From positions 3,841,423 through 3,905,422 of the forward strand of contig LT629697.1 in the NCBI GenBank assembly GCA_900100325.1: a DNA stretch of 64,000 nt. Reading direction: 5' to 3'. Position 1 is the first letter of the stretch. Each line of letters begins with the position of its first letter. The DNA is from Frankineae bacterium MT45 (lineage in GTDB: Bacteria > Actinomycetota > Actinomycetes > Mycobacteriales > Jatrophihabitantaceae). The notes beneath the pieces are model-generated. The model had not been told where the DNA came from. It ran no database searches and saw only the letters and a list, made by a program, of their open reading frames with translations. Positions 51,552-59,615 of this stretch are shown here, piece after piece. The position numbers and the translations under genes were made by a program.

Positions 51552-51805
51552 AATTGTTGTACAAACCGCTCGGGATGCTGATCGGAATCGTCAGCGGAAT
51601 GCTGGCTACCGCGGTATTCGAGCGTCTCTGGCGGCTCACCACGGGTGGGCATGAGAAGCCGGATGCCACCGATCCGGACAGCACCTGGGCTGAGATTGCC
51701 CTTGCCGCGGCGATGCAGGGAGCGGTCTTTGCCGGCGTGAAGGCGATCACGAAGCGGGCCGGCGCCAAAGGCTACGCCAAAGCAACCGGGACGTGGCCAG
51801 AGTAG
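51548..51805 (+). CDS. DUF4235 membrane protein
   Basis: 85 residues. 'LYKPLGMLIGIVSGMLATAV' and 'WAEIALAAAMQGAVFAGVKA' are the two hydrophobic segments of the DUF4235 family, with a polar loop 'KPDATDPDST' between. Last gene of the trio. Function unknown; co-occurrence with DUF3618 and Holin-X suggests a complex that affects membrane shape or tension. Confidence 0.88.
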   Translation: MKLLYKPLGMLIGIVSGMLATAVFERLWRLTTGGHEKPDATDPDSTWAEIALAAAMQGAVFAGVKAITKRAGAKGYAKATGTWPE

Positions 51806-51871
51806 GAATTGAGGAAGTTGTGTCCGGGGCAGCCGCGGAGACGATGCCCCTCTCTTGTATAGGAGTCTGTC

Positions 51872-52432
51872 GTGTCTGAGGAGTTGAAGGGGAAGCGAAT
51901 CGCCTTCCTGGTAGCAAATGTCGGAGTGGAGCAGGTTGAACTGACCCGCCCCTGGCAGGCGGTGGAGGAGGCCGGCGGCACGCCGGTCCTGATCGCCCCC
52001 GAGTTGGATGCCGTTCAGGCCGTCCACGGCGACCTCGAGCCTGGTGACAAATTCACCCCGGACCAGTCACTGACGTCGGCCTCTCCGACCGCCTTCGACG
52101 CGCTCGTGCTGCCGGGTGGCGTCGCCAATCCGGACAAGCTGAGACTGAGCTCGGACGCGGTCGCGTTCGTTCGAGGATTCGCGAACGCCGGGAAACCGGT
52201 GGCCAGCATCTGTCACGGGCCGTGGACGCTGGTAGAGGCCGGCGCGATCCGCGGCAAGACGGTCACCAGTTGGCCCAGCCTGCAGACCGACATCCGCAAC
52301 GCCGGCGGCCGCTGGATCGACTCGGAGGTCGTCACCTGCCGCGAAGAAGGCTTCACGCTGGTCACCAGCCGCAAGCCGGACGACCTGGATGCCTTCACCG
52401 AAACACTGGTTGACGTTTTCGCTGGTCAATAG
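51872..52432 (+). CDS. DJ-1/PfpI-family class I amidotransferase-like stress protein
   Basis: 186 residues. 'KGKRIAFLVANVGVEQVELT' opens the fold and the nucleophilic Cys sits in 'ASICHGPWTLVEAGAIRGKT'. 'VTSWPSLQTDIRNAGGRWID' and 'TLVTSRKPDDLDAF' match the YraA/PfpI/YhbO group, which are glyoxalase- or deglycase-like stress proteins. GTG start at 51872, with TAGGAG six bases upstream. It follows the membrane trio after 66 bases. Confidence 0.9.
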   Translation: MSEELKGKRIAFLVANVGVEQVELTRPWQAVEEAGGTPVLIAPELDAVQAVHGDLEPGDKFTPDQSLTSASPTAFDALVLPGGVANPDKLRLSSDAVAFVRGFANAGKPVASICHGPWTLVEAGAIRGKTVTSWPSLQTDIRNAGGRWIDSEVVTCREEGFTLVTSRKPDDLDAFTETLVDVFAGQ

Positions 52433-52458
52433 GCGACCACGGCTCCGGCAGGACTGCT

Positions 52459-53376
52459 ATGACCGACGCCGTCTTCAAAGGGTTCCAAGAGCGCTGGATC
52501 GACGTCGCTGACGATGTGCGCCTGCGACTGCGAGTCGGGGGCGAGGGGCCGGTTGTGGTGCTGCTCCACGGGCATCCCCGTACCCACATGACCTGGCATC
52601 GGGTGGCGCCACTGCTCGTCGCGAGTGGCCACACCGTCGTCTGCCCAGATCTGCGCGGCTACGGACGGTCGACGGCACCGCCGCCACAGGCTGACCACGC
52701 CCAAGCCTCCAAGGCGGCGATGGCGACCGACGTCGTGCGATTGCTGGATCAATTGGGTCACGCAGAGTTCGCGGTCGTCGGGCATGACCGGGGCAGCTAC
52801 GTGGCCCACCGAACCGCGATGGAGCATCCCGACCGGATCACTCACCTCGTGGCCCTGGACTCCGTTCCGATCGGCGCCGCGTTGGCGAGAGCGGACGCGC
52901 GCTTCGCACAACTGTGGTGGCATTGGTTCTTCTTCGCCCAGCCCGAGAAGCCGGAGCGGGCCATCAACTCCGACCCCCAGGCGTGGTACGGCTGCGGCCC
53001 CGAGAAGCAAGCCTTGATGGGGGACGCGAACTACCGCGATTTCCTCAACGCGATTGAGAACCCCTTGGTAGTAAGGGCAATGCTCGAGGACTACCGGGCC
53101 GGGTTGGGAGTGGATCGGGCGACCGATGATGCCGACCGGGCCGCCGGACGGGTCGTCGAATGCCCGACCCTGGTGCTCTGGTCAACCCGCGACGACATGG
53201 AGGATCTCTACGGGGATGTGCTTGAGGTGTGGCGTCCGTGGACCAGCACGCTGGCCGGCGCCCCCATCGAGAGCGGACACCACCTGGCCGAAGAGACCCC
53301 CGAGGAGCTGGTCCGTCAGCTCGTCCCGTTCCTACGCACTTCGGCGACCCGGCCCGCCTCTGCGGCGGAGAGCTAG
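52459..53376 (+). CDS. Alpha/beta hydrolase, fluoroacetate/haloacetate-dehalogenase-like
   Basis: 305 residues. Nucleophile Asp110 lies in 'VVGHDRGSYVAHR'; Asp134 and His274 or His275 ('ESGHHLAEE') complete the triad. 'LLHGHPRTHMTWHRVAP' gives the oxyanion region. The halide pocket His155-Trp156 and a later Tyr212 are placed as in fluoroacetate dehalogenase (FAcD). Arg111, which binds the substrate carboxylate in FAcD, is kept, but the second Arg (position 114) is Tyr. It is likely a dehalogenase or epoxide-hydrolase-like enzyme with altered substrate. It follows the PfpI gene by 26 bases and converges with a 4-base overlap. Confidence 0.83.
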   Translation: MTDAVFKGFQERWIDVADDVRLRLRVGGEGPVVVLLHGHPRTHMTWHRVAPLLVASGHTVVCPDLRGYGRSTAPPPQADHAQASKAAMATDVVRLLDQLGHAEFAVVGHDRGSYVAHRTAMEHPDRITHLVALDSVPIGAALARADARFAQLWWHWFFFAQPEKPERAINSDPQAWYGCGPEKQALMGDANYRDFLNAIENPLVVRAMLEDYRAGLGVDRATDDADRAAGRVVECPTLVLWSTRDDMEDLYGDVLEVWRPWTSTLAGAPIESGHHLAEETPEELVRQLVPFLRTSATRPASAAES

Positions 53377-53978
53377 GTGGGCGGGTAGTTGGTCTGGAGG
53401 AGACGAGCCAGGTGCGCAGCGTTGGAGGCCAGGGCCTTGGTGGTGTGGGCGACCTTCTCGGGCACAGACTTCAGGTCTTTGTAGTCGGTGGTGTGCATCG
53501 CTTCGCCGTTCCAGTACGTGACGCCGCCGGCGGGAATGCTGAAGCCGACGTCATTCAGACACTGGAACGCGACCGCGCTGATGTGGTGGGCCCCGTCCTC
53601 ATTGCCGACCACGACGGCGCAGCCCACCTTGCCGTAAGTTAGCGGGCGTCCTTCGTCGTCCTGTTCTGACAGTTCCGCATCGAGGCGTTCGAAGACCCGT
53701 TGGGCGACGCTGCTCGCCTGCCCCATCCAGGTCGGCGTGGCCAGCACCAGAATGTCGGCGGCGATGACCTTGTCGCGAATCATTGGCCATTCATCGCCCG
53801 TGCCCATGTCGAGTTCGACCCCGGGCTTCACGTCGTGGTCGACGACCCGCACGAGTTCGCCCGTCACGCTGTGACCGGCGAACTCGTCGAGGAGTTGGCG
53901 GGAGAGTAGTTCAGTGCTCGATTCGGCCGGTGAGGGTGCGAGCGTGCAGTTCAGGACGAGCGCAGTGAGTCCGGTCAT
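53373..53978 (-). CDS. Flavodoxin-fold NAD(P)H oxidoreductase, WrbA-like
   Basis: 201 residues. 'VLNCTLAPSPAESSTELLSR' is the FMN phosphate-binding loop and 'ILVLATPTWMGQASSVAQRV' the second flavin-contact segment. 'VGNEDGAHHISAVAFQCLND' is typical of actinobacterial flavodoxin-family proteins. It would reduce quinones or other acceptors with FMN. It begins two bases after the stop of the formaldehyde-dehydrogenase-like gene, so the two are co-translated and perhaps act on a common redox stress. Confidence 0.88.
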   Translation of the reverse strand: MTGLTALVLNCTLAPSPAESSTELLSRQLLDEFAGHSVTGELVRVVDHDVKPGVELDMGTGDEWPMIRDKVIAADILVLATPTWMGQASSVAQRVFERLDAELSEQDDEGRPLTYGKVGCAVVVGNEDGAHHISAVAFQCLNDVGFSIPAGGVTYWNGEAMHTTDYKDLKSVPEKVAHTTKALASNAAHLARLLQTNYPPT

Positions 53979-53980
53979 CG

Positions 53981-55123
53981 TCAGCCGTTCGCCGGGTTGA
54001 GGACGACCTTGGTCCAGCCACTGTCCCGCGCGTCGAAGTGCCGGTACGCGTCAGGGGCGTCGCCGAGTCCGAGGTTGTGCGACACCAGCAGCGACGGCTT
54101 CGCCTTCTCCTGATGGATCAGATCCCGCAGGTGCCGGTTGTAGTTCTTCACGTTGGCCTGTCCCGTGGCGATGGTCTGTCCTTTGAAGAAGAACTTGCCG
54201 AAGTCGAAGGCGAGTTGCCCCTTCCGCGCGAGCTCGTCGCCGGCTCCAGGATCCTCGGGGACGAAGACTCCGACGACACCGATGCCGCCGGTCGGCCGGA
54301 CGATCTCGACCAGGGCGTTCATTGTGAGGTTCGGACGTTCCGTGCCCTCGCTGTCGTGAGCCTGGTATCCGACCGCCTCAACCCCGCGGTCGACCCCAAC
54401 ACCGTCGGTGGCCTCCATGATCTGCTCGATCGGGTCGCCCTTGGTCGAGTTGATACCGGTCGCACCGAACTTCTCGGCCAACGCCAGGCGTTCGGCGATG
54501 TGGTCGATCACGAAGACCTGACTCGCGCCTTGAATGATGGCCGAGTACGCGGCCATCGTCCCCACCGGTCCTGCCCCGTAGACGGCGACCGTGTCACCGG
54601 GCTGGACCTTGGCCAGCCGGGTGCCGTGCCAGCCGGTCGGAAAGATGTCGGCCAGCATGACGTAGTCGTTCTCCTTCTCCTCGCTGTCTTCGGGGAGTTG
54701 CAACGCATTGAAGTCCGCGAAAGGAACCCGCAGAAGTTCGGCCTGGCCGCCGTTGTACGGGCCCATGTCGGCGTAGCCGTAGGCGCCACCGGCGTAGCCT
54801 GGATTAACCGTCAGGCAGAAGCCGGACAGCCCACGTTCGCAGTTCTCACAGAACCCGCAGCCGATGTTGAACGGCAGGCAGACGCGATCGCCTACCTTCA
54901 CCGACACGACGCCGGTCCCGACCTCGACGACCTCACCCAGGTTCTCGTGGCCAATCACCTTGCCGGCCTCAAGGTCGGTTCGACCCTCGTACATATGCAG
55001 GTCAGACCCGCAGATGTTCGTCGCCGTGATCCGGACGACCGCATCGGTCGGTGCCTCGATCTTCGCGTCCGGCACCTGCGTGACGGAGACGTCTCGAGGC
55101 CCGTTGTACACCACAGCACGCAT
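53981..55123 (-). CDS. Zinc alcohol dehydrogenase, glutathione-independent formaldehyde dehydrogenase type
   Basis: 380 residues. The catalytic zinc ligands are Cys in 'ICGSDLHMYEGRTDLEAG' and His in 'IGHENLG'. The structural zinc Cys cluster is 'CGFCENCERGLSGFC'. The nucleotide loop is 'VAVYGAGPVGTMAA'. The long insertion 'GPYNGGQAELLRVPFADFNA' and 'PTGWHGTRLAKVQPG' are typical of FdhA-like enzymes, which oxidise aldehydes or alcohols with NAD. The true substrate may differ from formaldehyde. ATG start. It is the upstream gene of a two-gene operon. Confidence 0.9.
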   Translation of the reverse strand: MRAVVYNGPRDVSVTQVPDAKIEAPTDAVVRITATNICGSDLHMYEGRTDLEAGKVIGHENLGEVVEVGTGVVSVKVGDRVCLPFNIGCGFCENCERGLSGFCLTVNPGYAGGAYGYADMGPYNGGQAELLRVPFADFNALQLPEDSEEKENDYVMLADIFPTGWHGTRLAKVQPGDTVAVYGAGPVGTMAAYSAIIQGASQVFVIDHIAERLALAEKFGATGINSTKGDPIEQIMEATDGVGVDRGVEAVGYQAHDSEGTERPNLTMNALVEIVRPTGGIGVVGVFVPEDPGAGDELARKGQLAFDFGKFFFKGQTIATGQANVKNYNRHLRDLIHQEKAKPSLLVSHNLGLGDAPDAYRHFDARDSGWTKVVLNPANG

Positions 55124-55255
55124 CTCTTCAGCTCATTCCTGATCGGCACGCCTTCGCTGGCTGAGATCGGGCTGGCCCGGCAGTCTGGTCAACGAGGGGA
55201 GCGACGTCGGTGCCGCTCAACGAAGTCCTACCCAGAGCAACCAACGAGTCAAACC

Positions 55256-55282
55256 GGTGACGTAGCCAGTTGATCTGGGTAT
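55256..55282 (+). promoter_or_regulatory. Candidate stress-sigma (SigB/SigF-type) promoter for csbD
   Basis: GGTGA (55256-55260), 16 bases, then GGGTAT (55277-55282), 54 bases before ATG 55337. The -10 matches the GGGTAT pattern exactly and the -35 matches GGTTT at three of five positions. CsbD is a classic general-stress regulon member, so the match is plausible. Confidence 0.4.
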
Positions 55283-55336
55283 GGGTTCCTTCGAAGGGGT
55301 TAGCCCAGAGGCCCCTCATGACGAGTGGAGGACACC

Positions 55337-55573
55337 ATGCCAGGAGAAACTGGACCAGAAGCCGGCATCAGCGGAATCGTCGAAGATGCCAAGGGAAAGC
55401 TGAAGGAAGGCGTCGGCGCTGTCGTCGGCAACGACTCGCTCAAGCACGAAGGTCAGGCCCAGCAGAACAAGGCCGAGGCCGAACGCGAGGTGGCCGGCCA
55501 CGAAGCACAGGCCGAGAAGGCACGTGCCGAAGCCGCCGCCGCGGAGGCCGAAGAACGGTCTCACCAGAGCTAA
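55337..55573 (+). CDS. CsbD-like stress protein
   Basis: 78 residues. 'GIVEDAKGKLKEGVGAVVGN' and 'EGQAQQNKAEAEREVAGHEA' give the CsbD pattern; the C-terminal half is Ala/Glu-rich helix. CsbD is small, very soluble, of unknown mechanism and widely induced by general stress. ATG 55337 lies five bases after GGAGG; a GTG at 55325 overlaps that site and is rejected. A strong terminator follows. Confidence 0.9.
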   Translation: MPGETGPEAGISGIVEDAKGKLKEGVGAVVGNDSLKHEGQAQQNKAEAEREVAGHEAQAEKARAEAAAAEAEERSHQS

Positions 55574-55591
55574 CCGAACAAGTCGCTAAGT

Positions 55592-55623
55592 CGAAGCCCG
55601 CCTCGTACCTGAGGCGGGCTTCG
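55592..55623 (+). terminator. Terminator after csbD
   Basis: CGAAGCCCGCCTC, loop GTACCT, then the exact reverse complement; 13 base pairs. It starts 19 bases past the csbD stop. The convergent DUF1345 gene ends at 55664, so it may work in both directions. No long T-tract. Confidence 0.75.
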
Positions 55624-55663
55624 TCGTTCACCGGGTTGAATGCCGTCGCCTGGTTCACGCGGG

Positions 55664-56362
55664 CTACCCACTGCTGGCCAGTCCGGCGATCAGGTTGATG
55701 GTGGTGCCGAGGACGACCGCCCCGAACAGGTAGGCCAGCAGGCCCTGCCGCAGCGCGGTCGCGCGAATCGAGGGCGTCTGCAGATCAGTGTCGGAGACCT
55801 GAAACGTCATGCCAATCGTGAAGGAAAGATAGGCGAAGTCGAGGTACCGCGGCGGGATTGACTGGTTGAAGTCGATACCGCCCGGCTGGCCCGTGTAGTA
55901 CAGGCTTGCGTACCGCAGGGCGTACAGCGAGTGGACGGTCAGCCAGGAGACGGCAACGCTGACGACGCCCAGTCCGGCCAACAGATCCTGATCGGCGCCC
56001 TTGGCCGAACTGGCCTGCACCAGCACGAATCCCACGGCGATCAGACTGGCCACGGCTGCCGCCACGACGATCAGGTCAGCCTGGGCGCGCCCCGGATCCT
56101 CCCGAGTTGCGTGGGCGTTCGTCTCGGCCGAGTTCATCGTGACGATCAGACCCCATACCCAGGCTGAGAAGACGACCGCGGCCGTATCCCAGCCGACCAG
56201 TGGAGAGTAGGGCCACGCGCCGAGCAGCCCGGTGGCGAGGGCCGCCGCGACGCCGACGCCGAACATCACGGCGAGTCGAAGTCGGGTGCTCACTCCACGC
56301 CATCCCCCGACGGGGCGTGCAGTAGGGCGTTGCGCAGAGGGCATATCTGCAGTCAACATCAC
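55664..56362 (-). CDS. DUF1345 membrane protein
   Basis: 232 residues with about five helices. 'PLVGWDTAAVVFSAWVWGLI', 'SVAVSWLTVHSLYALRYASL' and 'RYLDFAYLSFTIGMTFQVSD' are the conserved DUF1345 segments. Function unknown. GTG/ATG pair at 56362-56357, weak ribosome site. It diverges from the YceI gene. Confidence 0.87.
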   Translation of the reverse strand: MMLTADMPSAQRPTARPVGGWRGVSTRLRLAVMFGVGVAAALATGLLGAWPYSPLVGWDTAAVVFSAWVWGLIVTMNSAETNAHATREDPGRAQADLIVVAAAVASLIAVGFVLVQASSAKGADQDLLAGLGVVSVAVSWLTVHSLYALRYASLYYTGQPGGIDFNQSIPPRYLDFAYLSFTIGMTFQVSDTDLQTPSIRATALRQGLLAYLFGAVVLGTTINLIAGLASSG

Positions 56363-56472
56363 CCAGCCACCGGTGCGCCCGACGCCACGCCAACCGAACG
56401 CAGGCCGATGGTCTGCCCACGTGAGGGCTACGCTGAAGATTGGCCACCGAGACCCCGCGAGGAGCCATACTC

Positions 56473-57033
56473 ATGACATCACCCACTGCAGTACAGATCC
56501 CTGGCTACGTTCCCGGCACCTGGACGATCGACCCGGTCCACACCCACATCGGCTTCATGATCAAACACATGATGGTCAGCAAAGTGCGCGGTCATTTCCG
56601 AACATTCAGCGGCGAGATCGTCACCGCTGAGCAGCCGCTCGATTCGTCGGTGAACGTCACGATCGAGGCGACGTCGATCGACACCGACAACGACATGCGC
56701 GACAACCACATCCGCTCGGCCGACTTCTTCGACGCCGAGAGCCATCCCAACATCACGTTCACCTCGACCCAGATCAGGAGCGAGGACGGCGAGTTCTTCA
56801 TTGACGGCGACCTGACCATTCGCGGCACGACCAGACCGGTCACCCTGACCGTCGAGACCCCCGAATTCGGTCCCGGCGCCCAAGGCGGCACGAAGGCCGG
56901 CTTCTCGGCCACCACGGTGGTCAACCGCCACGACTTCGGCGTCAGCTACGACGGCCCTATCCCCGGGGGTGGAACAGTATTGGGGGACAAGGTGCAGATC
57001 GTGCTCGACGTCGAAGCAGACTTGCAGACCTGA
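56473..57033 (+). CDS. YceI-family lipid-binding-like protein
   Basis: 186 residues. The lipocalin-like YceI barrel shows 'TWTIDPVHTHIGFMIKHMMV', 'VRGHFRTFSGEIV', 'RDNHIRSADFFDAESHPNIT' and 'LTIRGTTRPVTLTVE'. Relatives bind polyisoprenoids; actinobacterial versions often lack signal peptides, as here, and occur in stress clusters. ATG 56473 is chosen for the GAGGAG ten bases upstream rather than the longer frame from 56440. Confidence 0.9.
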   Translation: MTSPTAVQIPGYVPGTWTIDPVHTHIGFMIKHMMVSKVRGHFRTFSGEIVTAEQPLDSSVNVTIEATSIDTDNDMRDNHIRSADFFDAESHPNITFTSTQIRSEDGEFFIDGDLTIRGTTRPVTLTVETPEFGPGAQGGTKAGFSATTVVNRHDFGVSYDGPIPGGGTVLGDKVQIVLDVEADLQT

Positions 57034-57053
57034 ACCGCGCCGGCCCGGTGCGC

Positions 57054-58031
57054 CTAGATCCAGTCGAGGCTCTGGCCGTGCGGTCCAGCCAACGCGAGCG
57101 GGCGCTGGTTGTGGGCCAGCACGCACCGGGCGGGCGGGCCGATGTGAAGATCAGTACCGGCGACGATCCCCGGCACTTCGTTGGATATCCAGTGAACGTC
57201 ACGTGTGTCGCGTAGTCGCTGCATGAGCCGGGTGAACTCGTCCCGGGCCGGCGGTGGCACGTAGGCAAGGACCGCGGTGTGGAACACCACCACGGTGGTG
57301 TCTGACGGCGCGTCCGCGACGAGCTTGGGCAGGTCGGTGAGGAGGTCGCCGGTATCGATACGCGGCGGGTCAGCCGCCACGAGATCCAGCGCCTGCTCGA
57401 GCCGGCTTGCCCGTTCGGTGTGCTCAGGCCAGACCAGACATTCAAGCCAGCGACGGTCGTCGGCCCGGTCCGCATGCAACGGATTGAGGTCGATGCCCGC
57501 ACGCCAGGCGACCTGCGGCAGTGTGCTCGGAAGCGGCGCCGCACCGGTCACCGCGCAGGCCAGCACCACGGCGCTGGTTCCGACCTTGTGGTCACCCGAC
57601 GCAGCGCGATAGCGGTAGGCGTACCGATCGGGATAGAGGCACAACCCCGCGCTCGCACCGACCTCGATCAGCGAGAGTGGCTGGGGCAGGGCGGCCAGGA
57701 CCGGCAGCAGCGTCGCACAGCGCGCGGCCTCGTTGGTCTGGACTCGGTGCTCCAGCATGACCTGCGTGATGTCGTCCCACCGCAGACGGACGAAGTCGAG
57801 GAAGGCGCCCGGTCGATCAACCGGGCCGTCCAGGTACCGCACCGACGCCAACAACAGGATCGGCTGCCGCTTCGGCTCCGGCAGGCGGTCCAACAACGAG
57901 CAGAGCCGCTCGTCGTCGGCCACGGCCAGACACAGCTGCTCATACGAGGGCGAGATTCCCCGCAACTCACGTTCCGCCATCTTTCGGTACACATCCACTG
58001 TGTCGCGCCCCGCGCCCGTCCAATCCGCCAC
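57054..58031 (-). CDS. DUF2332 protein
   Basis: 325 residues. 'SPSYEQLCLAVADDERLCSL' near the N terminus, 'LIEVGASAGLCLYPDRYAYR' in the middle and 'VVVFHTAVLAYVPPPARDEF' later mark this family. The central motif looks like a SAM-binding Gly-rich loop, so a methyltransferase-type fold is likely, but no substrate is known. GTG start at 58031. It converges with YceI and diverges from the globin gene across 85 bases. Confidence 0.83.
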   Translation of the reverse strand: MADWTGAGRDTVDVYRKMAERELRGISPSYEQLCLAVADDERLCSLLDRLPEPKRQPILLLASVRYLDGPVDRPGAFLDFVRLRWDDITQVMLEHRVQTNEAARCATLLPVLAALPQPLSLIEVGASAGLCLYPDRYAYRYRAASGDHKVGTSAVVLACAVTGAAPLPSTLPQVAWRAGIDLNPLHADRADDRRWLECLVWPEHTERASRLEQALDLVAADPPRIDTGDLLTDLPKLVADAPSDTTVVVFHTAVLAYVPPPARDEFTRLMQRLRDTRDVHWISNEVPGIVAGTDLHIGPPARCVLAHNQRPLALAGPHGQSLDWI

Positions 58032-58116
58032 TGCGCCACCATAGCGATTCGACGGGTCCCGGCTGCGGATGATTCGAACCTTGGCGGCGATTGATTACGT
58101 CATTACAGTCGGTTGT

Positions 58117-58596
58117 ATGAGTGATGCACCGCCGTCGCTGTACGAGTGGGCCGGTGGCCGTCAGGCCATCCGAAGACTCATCGACGCGTTCTACGACCGA
58201 GTCGAGGAGGACGACCTGCTCTCGCCCTTCTTTCCGGGCGGGGTCAGCGAGGAGCACCGCCTGCACGTGACCGACTGGTGGTGCGAGGTCTTCGGCGGAC
58301 CCGCCGAGTACACGAACACGCGAGGCGGCTACCACGCCATGCTTGAGCATCATCGGGGCCTCGGCATTCGCCCGGACCAGCGGTTCCGGTTCGCGTCGTT
58401 GATGAGCCTCGCCGCCGATGACGCGGACCTGCCGTCTGACCCAGAGTTCCGGGCTGCCCTCGTCGGCTACCTCGAATGGGGAACACGACTAGCCCTGCAC
58501 AACTCCCAGACTGGCGCCGAGGTGATCGAGGAAGCGCCGGTGCCCAAGTGGGGATGGGGCGTCGCGCCGCCCTACCAGCCAGATCAGCCGGAGTAG
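58117..58596 (+). CDS. Group II truncated haemoglobin
   Basis: 159 residues. 'LYEWAGGRQAIRRLIDAFYD', 'DDLLSPFFPGG', 'VTDWWCEVFGGPAEYT' and 'GGYHAMLEHHRGLGI' give the globin helices, with the proximal His in the last segment. The Phe-Tyr at B9-B10 and 'YLEWGTRLALHNSQ' near the end fit group II (GlbO-like). It binds O2 or NO and may handle peroxide or NO. ATG 58117 is chosen over a longer frame to 58069 because the family starts here; the site is weak. Confidence 0.87.
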   Translation: MSDAPPSLYEWAGGRQAIRRLIDAFYDRVEEDDLLSPFFPGGVSEEHRLHVTDWWCEVFGGPAEYTNTRGGYHAMLEHHRGLGIRPDQRFRFASLMSLAADDADLPSDPEFRAALVGYLEWGTRLALHNSQTGAEVIEEAPVPKWGWGVAPPYQPDQPE

Positions 58597-58658
58597 CGAC
58601 GGTCACGGTCTGGGCCAGGTCTGGCCAGCCATATGTGCGCTACGCCGGCGTTGTGGGT

Positions 58659-59615
58659 ATGACTCACCGCGTGTCCATCAGTCCCATCCTCGAGGCGGCT
58701 CACGCGGCGGCCGGCGACGCGCAGGCTGCACTCGCCGTCGCCTCGATGGTCACCGTTCCCGCAAGCATGGCTGACGCGGTTGCGCTGCTACGGGGTCTGG
58801 GCGAGGTTGATTTGACGGTGGCCCGTGTCGTCGAACCCCACCTCGATGCCCTGACAATCCTGAGCGAAGCGGGAATACCCGCGCCCACCGGGCTCTTCGG
58901 AGTCTTCGCCGCCGAGGCGCCAGGCCGATCGCTCACGGCGCAGCCTGCTGGGGACCGGTGGCGGCTGGACGGGATCAAGCCCTGGTGCTCGCTGGCCGGG
59001 CTGCTGGACCACGCGCTGGTGACAGCAGCTACGCCAACGGGTCGACGTCTCTTCAAAGTCAACCTGCACGACCCGGGCGTGCGGCCTACCGGAGTTCCCT
59101 GGGTCGCCCGCGGCCTCGCCACGGTGACGACCTCGGACGTCTCCTTCGACGACGTCGCGGCTGAGCCAGTCGGTGACGACAACTGGTACCTCATTCGGCC
59201 CGGCTTCGCCTGGGGTGGAGTCCGCGTAGCCGCCTGCTGGGCGGGAGCCACCCACGCGCTCGTCACCACGCTGCGCACGGCTCTGAACGCGCGGTCGCAA
59301 CCGGACCCGATCCGAAACGCCAATCTGGGTAGGGCCGACGTCGCCGACTGGACCGCCGGCCTTGCCCTCGACCACGCCGCCCGCCTGATCGACGACGACA
59401 CCGCAGGGGCCGGGGCCAACCTCCTCGCGGCGCGGACCCGGGCCGTCGTCGCTGACGCAGCCGAGGTCGTTCTCCGGGAGGTCGGCCACGCCCTCGGACC
59501 GGAACCCCTCAGCTTCAACGACACCCACGCCCGACGGGTGAGCGACCTGACTCTCTACGTGCGTCAGCACCACGCCGAACGTGACCTGTCGACGCTCGCT
59601 GCGCTCAGCTCGTGA
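58659..59615 (+). CDS. Short acyl-CoA dehydrogenase-like protein
   Basis: 318 residues; full-length acyl-CoA dehydrogenases are about 380-400. 'LTAQPAGDRWRLDGIKPWCS' and 'VTTSDVSFDDVAAEPVGDDN' are the middle beta-domain, and 'RTRAVVADAAEVVLREVGHA' sits in the C-terminal helical domain. The N-terminal helical domain and the Glu base are not obvious. A longer upstream frame to 58476 overlaps the globin gene and is not used. It is coupled by GTGA to a PIG-L deacetylase gene, an association also known from other actinobacteria, where a glycosyltransferase and methyltransferase join them. Confidence 0.75.
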   Translation: MTHRVSISPILEAAHAAAGDAQAALAVASMVTVPASMADAVALLRGLGEVDLTVARVVEPHLDALTILSEAGIPAPTGLFGVFAAEAPGRSLTAQPAGDRWRLDGIKPWCSLAGLLDHALVTAATPTGRRLFKVNLHDPGVRPTGVPWVARGLATVTTSDVSFDDVAAEPVGDDNWYLIRPGFAWGGVRVAACWAGATHALVTTLRTALNARSQPDPIRNANLGRADVADWTAGLALDHAARLIDDDTAGAGANLLAARTRAVVADAAEVVLREVGHALGPEPLSFNDTHARRVSDLTLYVRQHHAERDLSTLAALSS

